A stretch of DNA of 64,000 bases from Harmothoe impar (Eukaryota; Annelida; Polychaeta; Phyllodocida; Polynoidae): contig OX381710.1 of assembly GCA_947462335.1 (NCBI GenBank), forward strand, positions 34,223,204 to 34,287,203, written 5' to 3'. Both the position numbers and the translations under genes were made by a program. Shown in pieces: positions 58,800-64,000 of this stretch (its first letter is position 1; every line of letters starts with the position of its first letter). Under the pieces are notes generated by a model. It was not told the origin of the DNA. It searched no databases and saw only the letters and a list, made by a program, of their open reading frames with translations.

Positions 58800-61700
58800 C
58801 GGAAGCCTCTGGCAGCCCTCTATACTGTAGTAACCAGGAGGTATGGTATGGTAACCGGTGTCAGTGGTGCCAGGGTGACCCCACTTGATCCCTATGGCAC
58901 TCACTATGGTAGAACTGCTGTGGTAGTGGTGGATATATGGAGAGAGTGGGGGTACATCCATGCAACAGTAGGTTTATGGCAGCAGTAGATACACCTGTGG
59001 CACCTTGCCTATATGTGTATAGACACAACTGCATGCAGCCCCTGTGCCTCCTCCTGTGTACTGTCTGCAGTAGTAGCCTGTCTGTCTGTCCGCCCCTCCT
59101 CCTGTAACCAATGTTTACTACCTGCAGCATGCAGGGGTAGGGGTGGGAAGCAGAGGTCCCAGATGTGATGGGGAGAGATGAAGGTGGGTGGTTGTATGGG
59201 GGGACACCCTGGCAGTGATGACTCACAGCAGCATGATAGTCCAGGATCCCATATTAGGGTTATTTACTTTGGGAAAATATTTATATTGCTGCTTTTTGGC
59301 AGTGGGCTTGTTAGCATGGTCAGGGAGAGGCCAGGAGAATAGTCATGGGCAATTGTCTGAAATAAATGCCTCCATTGTGTGCATGACATAAAGTGTTTCT
59401 GGTCAATAAGCACCTAGGCCCTCCACTGCTGGCACAGCATTCACATTGCCTCCATGTATATGGGACACGGTCTGAATTAAGGTTAAAAGGCCTCTATCCC
59501 CTGAGGGGTATATAACTAAGAGAGGCTTTACCACTTTCAGCCATGATTAATATTAAGGCACTAACGTAACTAGGAAAACGTGTTCCTAGTACATATAGTG
59601 GCTAGTCCCCAGCCTCCAGGCTAGTTATGGCCTGTCAGAAAGTGGACGGGAACAGGTGTACACAATACTGACAACACTGGTTGACTGGGTGTCCATGAGG
59701 TGGAGATGAGGAAGATATCTCCGGACTCTAGGGTCAATGAGGAGGAAGGCAAACAGGTAAGGTTACTTTGGAAATATGTAGGGTAATGTTAAGGTGACCT
59801 ATAACGACGATTGAAGAGAAAAGGTTGTGTTGTGGAGGTCTATGGGGGGAATCCTATATAGACAGCTTGGGAGAGGCTGTGATTTAGTATGAGGTTGTCT
59901 GAGTTGACCTGAGGTACTCCTCCACTGTTGAACTGTCACCTTTCAGGGTCAAGCTTACTCTGAGCTCCTAGGTGTCTGCTCTAAACGAGTTGCTCTCAGC
60001 ATTCCCCACTGTTGATACATGTGCATGCCAAGCCCTATGTGATATCTAGTATCTACATAAGAATCTGAGATCATTCTAAAGGCATACAACAACAAGGCAA
60101 ACCTGCACTGTTCCTATGAATAAAAGATAATCCTAGTGAGGCCTGTCACCACAGAGTATATTCCAAATGGTCGTAAGGCTTCCCCCCTAAGGGCCATGTG
60201 TGATATGGTTATAGGCTGACAGCTGAGGTAACTGTGACAGAAGAAGGCTAGTGAAGTCTGAGCAGATCTGAGTTGTCCTGAGCTGCTCCCTATATGCTGT
60301 TCTAGCTGTGTCTGCTCTCCCAGGTAAGGCCCAACGCGCTGCACGTGGGTCTGGTATTGATCACCGTGTACCTGTTACAATCAGCAGCCACCAGCATCTG
60401 AGGTAGACAGGGGTGCACTAAGGGGCACACCAGACAGTCTCTCTGTAGTAGATGGAATCTAGGCCTATATCTATACATACATCTAGTAGTATACACAGTC
60501 TTTATATAGATCTCAACACTGTAAACAGGTTCAGTGTTATCAACATTTTATCCTCAGTGTTGCTCAATTAGTGTAACATGTTCAAAATGTTCTTTGTGTG
60601 ACTATACAGACATTATACAGAGGGTGTCCAGTTTGCCACACTGCTACATGTGTACAGGTCAGACAGGTGCTAAGGTCATGTTAATGTACCGACAGCTACA
60701 TACCGACAGCTACATAGTTGAAGTGATGGGTTCCGGGTAATAATAGTTCAATGCCCTAAATATGCCACCTGGTGCCATCTCCAATGAAGGGTGTAGGGAA
60801 ATGTAGGTGTTTTGGATGTTTGTAAGTCTGCATTGGGTGCACAGGTAAACATTAGGGGTAAATTCAGTTCATGATTGGACTTCAACTAAGGTCATGGGTT
60901 GAAGTAGATCCACTTTGTCAATGATAAACACGTAATATCTATGACTCTGTCAGTTGTATAATCAATTGCAATAGAAACAGATGAAGTTACACCAAATTAC
61001 ACTGGGTTTAGAAACAAATTATATCCAGTTCAATACGCAACACAGTCTGGCCTAAATGACATTTCTCAACATCGTTCTAGAGATGCCCTGTATGTGATGA
61101 CCTGAGATGACCAGTTAAATAGCGTCGATATTATATGGGCACTCTTGTATACATACATTATCATATTATGTAGATCATATTATGTAGATCTATGCAGGTA
61201 CAGGAAGACCCCCAGTGTGCTATTGATTGCTGTATGACATGATCCTATGCATATTTACTTTTAGGAAGTGGTCAGCATAAAATGGTTAGCTAATATATAT
61301 GTGGCACAAACTCGACTGGTTCACACTCCATGTCGACATCTTGTCACCCAATAGAGACCTCCTTCAACTAATTATGTTCTGACTACACATTAGCTGTGCG
61401 AATGTAGACTGGCGGTTAATATGACATGGGTGTAGGGCCTATCTGGTAGGATAGGGGGGGTGTTTATGATCCTCATTGCCCTCATTGACTGGCAATGCTG
61501 ATTCGAAGGCAAATTCAACTCACTGGACAGGGTGCAACAGTTGGGTTGAAGGATGACATGGTGCTTTAATGTGGTGCTTTAATGTATGGGAGTAACTCCC
61601 CAGATCAGCAATCATACATCATGCCCACCCTATGAAGTTGATACACTTCCGATGGGTCGGCATGATGCATGCATGCAGCCCTGATGAGTTACGCAATGGT

Positions 61701-61970
61701 ATTGCGTTGGTACATTATTCTGTCCGTTAATGAGTAGATAGGCCCTTCGCGTAACCTATGTACAGTGGGTACTGTCAGAATGTGTGTGGCAAAGCAGCAT
61801 TGCTAATGTCATTCTATCAGAACACCTTCTATGTTGATAGGTATAAGTGACACTCCAGTCCCTCTCTATATACAGCATAGTTCTCCCCATACATGTAGGA
61901 TGAAGCTGTGTAGTCACATATATAGTGTGTGGTCAGACATGAGGAATGCAACCCCATGTACCCCGTCAGC
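58800..61970. other. no gene seen (possible upstream region of the BTBD17-like gene)
   Basis: No frame with splice support. Sequence is of mixed composition with dispersed CTGTCTGTC and ACATGTA motifs. Confidence 0.4.
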
Positions 61971-61975
61971 TGTAC

Positions 61976-63560
61976 CACATACTTAACAGCTTCAGAAACA
62001 AAACAAGTAGAGAAAAACTAAGATAAATGGCTTAGTGAGGTAAGCAAGGGTTTACTTAGTACAGGCTTTCGTCAGCACAAAGGTGTGTAACTGTAGCACT
62101 ATATTGACTGTAGTGGTGGCAGAGACGAGAACTCACTCTGTGTAGGTGATGTGTTAGTCTGCAGGAACCAGCCATGTACATGTACCAGGGGGGGGGGACA
62201 AGATGGCTGCCCGCACAGGACAGTCAGTGAGGCAGTGAGGCAGTATAGCTCTGGCATAAAAGGACGATATATCCTCTATTTGCTCTTTGCGTGGTGTCTA
62301 GGCATTAATAGACAACGTTGCTAGTCATAAAATGGATCAATACTGAATTATTGAGTTCAGTCTCCCTCTCTAGTCAGTAATGTAGACTAGGCATGCAGCC
62401 AGACCCGTATGTGCTACAGAGCTCCATGTGTTTAGTTATCTGGTAGATTTTACAAACATTGCTGGTGGTGGATTTACGATAATAAGTATGTCAAAATAGT
62501 AGACTAATTGACAGGTGAACAGATAGGCTCCCTTGTGGATAACATGTATTTCAATTATAACATTGGGAATCAGGTAGGGCGAAGTGGGCAAGGTGGGGAT
62601 GTATCGAATGACAGTCAGGATGGTACTATTGAATGGTCTACATATGGTTTAAGACTTCAAGCCACAGCCAAACATAGATACATCTATATAATGTGGGAAG
62701 ATTGCATGTGTGTTAGAAATCTACTATAAGATATAACAATAGATTCCCAAGTAGATGTCATTTTTGTCAGAGAATTAGGGTATCCTTTGGGACTAGGGCA
62801 TCTGTGCGATGGCCTCCTCAAGTCCCCCTTTGCCCAAAATCTACGTCCAGGTGACAAGGGGAACGTTCAGCACATACTTAACAGCTTCAGAAACAAAACA
62901 AGCACAGAAGGACTAACATAGATGGCTTAGTGAGTTAAGCAAGGGTTTACTTAGTACAGGCTTCCGTCAGCAGAAAGGTGTGTAACTGCAGCACTATATT
63001 GACTGCAGTGGTTGCAGAGACGAGAACTCACTCTGTGTAGGTGATGTGTTAGTCTGCAGGAACCAGCCATGTACCAGAAAGGGGGGGGGCGACAAGATGG
63101 CTGCCCATGCAGGATGCATGGTCAGTAAGGCAGTATAGCTCTGGCATAAAAGGACGACATCTCATCTATTTGCTCTTTGTGTGGTGTCTAGGCATTTATG
63201 GACAACATTGATGGCCATAAAAAGGATCAATACTGAATTATTGAGGTTAGTCAGTCTTTCCATCTCACTCTAGTCAGTAATGTAGACTAGGCATGCATCC
63301 AGACCTGTATGCTACTTAACTCCACATGTTAGGTTATCTGGTAGATTTTATAAATTTATCATAATGTCAAAGAAGCAGTGGACTAATTAGCAGTTGGTGT
63401 TGAAGTCACTACGGCTCACTGAATTGTGAATAAAATATATTTCAATCATACCATTGGGAACCCACTGGGGTTACTTGAGCAAAGTGAGAACGAGTTGTCA
63501 ATATGTGGAAAAAGCTCAAGAAAAGTGTGTGTAAGATATAAATATAGATTCTCAAGTAGA
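61976..63560 (+). repeat. tandem duplication, 895-bp unit
   Basis: CACATACTTAACAGCTTCAG begins at 61976 and 62871. High similarity runs through GGTTTACTTAGTACAGGCTT, GACGAGAACTCACTCTGTG, a GGGGGACAAGATGGCTGCCC block and TTGCTCTTTGNGTGGTGTC to about 62470 and 63370, and weaker similarity continues (TTTCAAT-ATA-CATTGGGAA). Confidence 0.85.
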
Positions 63561-64000
63561 TCCTTTTTTTGTGTAGAGGATTAGGGTACTCCCTGGGGTT
63601 GAGGTAGATAAAGGGCATCCATCGGAGGGCCTCCTCAAGTCAAGTGTCTCTTTACCCACAACCTCCAGGTGACCATAGGAAAGTTTAAAGTTCACAAATG
63701 ACGTCACCAATATAGAGACATTTTTCTTTCAATACCCCCCCTCCATTCAACACATACATACACATATTGTCACTATTATCACTAATTTGAAAATATTAAT
63801 TGGGCCCATGGCACGGTTTCTCACTATACATGTACCAAATAGGTGTGGAGGATAGGGGGAGGGGTAGATGCAAGGGGACGCGCCTATTCATTTGGAGTGT
63901 TCTATACTGGGGATCGAGTAGGGCGGCAGCCAGTAGATAGCACTGTAGCGAGTCACCTGTGTAGGCCGCCATCTTGTCCCCCTGAGAGGTCATTCGTTTC

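Noticed and set aside
63796..63993. Minus-strand frame starting MTSQGDKMAA
   Set aside because: It begins in the recurring GACAAGATGGC motif, which is found in noncoding repeats here. No splice site or domain supports it.

Overview
This is an animal genomic window from a repeat-rich species, most likely a marine invertebrate. Supporting signs are spliced genes with GT-AG introns, few true exons, many foldback and TIR elements, Metaviridae-type LTR retrotransposons and a BTBD17-like gene. I cannot fix the phylum from sequence alone. The style (large C-type lectin families, dense foldbacks, GGTCAAGGTCA repeats) would suit amphioxus, a hemichordate or a mollusc.

Layout. 1-2855 (minus): 5' part of an LTR retrotransposon with a 750-codon gag-like frame running off the left edge, a tRNA-His primer-binding site and a 5' LTR. 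2874-4713: a transposon whose core has expanded into a 69-bp/23-bp satellite; a shorter inverted copy lies at 32324-32940. 6.2-11.9 kb: a C-type lectin-like locus (copy A) plus an older duplicate of its 3' end, both broken up by foldbacks, LTR-like sequence and tRNA-like repeats. 12.0-17.9 kb: DNA-transposon remnants, namely GATATC modules, a pogo/Tigger-like element, a tRNA-bearing TIR element, an element with five copies of one 22-bp motif, and a 1.75-kb near-perfect palindrome. 18.5-23.9 kb (minus): one complete LTR retrotransposon (gag-protease-RT-RNase H-integrase) with a 5-bp target duplication and a tRNA-Leu primer site. It is disabled by a stop codon and by a 149-bp MITE in RNase H. 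23.9-30.4 kb: more foldbacks, including one rich in AGGTCA half-sites. 30.98-35.4 kb: lectin copy B, the best gene of the family, with signal-peptide exon, two CTLD exons and correct phases. 37.5-38.0 kb: lectin copy C, a frameshifted pseudogene. 43.5-58.8 kb (minus): a BTBD17-like BTB-BACK gene with its main exon at 43538-44797 and a phase-compatible candidate first exon about 14 kb upstream. 55.4-64 kb also holds two local tandem duplications and a recurring GGGGACAAGATGGC motif.

The lectin copies form a duplicated family, and comparing A with B dates and bounds several transposon insertions to the base. The most striking is an insertion one base inside an intron whose target duplication regenerates the splice donor. 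BTBD17-like is a single-copy, conserved gene. The rest is mobile-element sequence or shows no gene.
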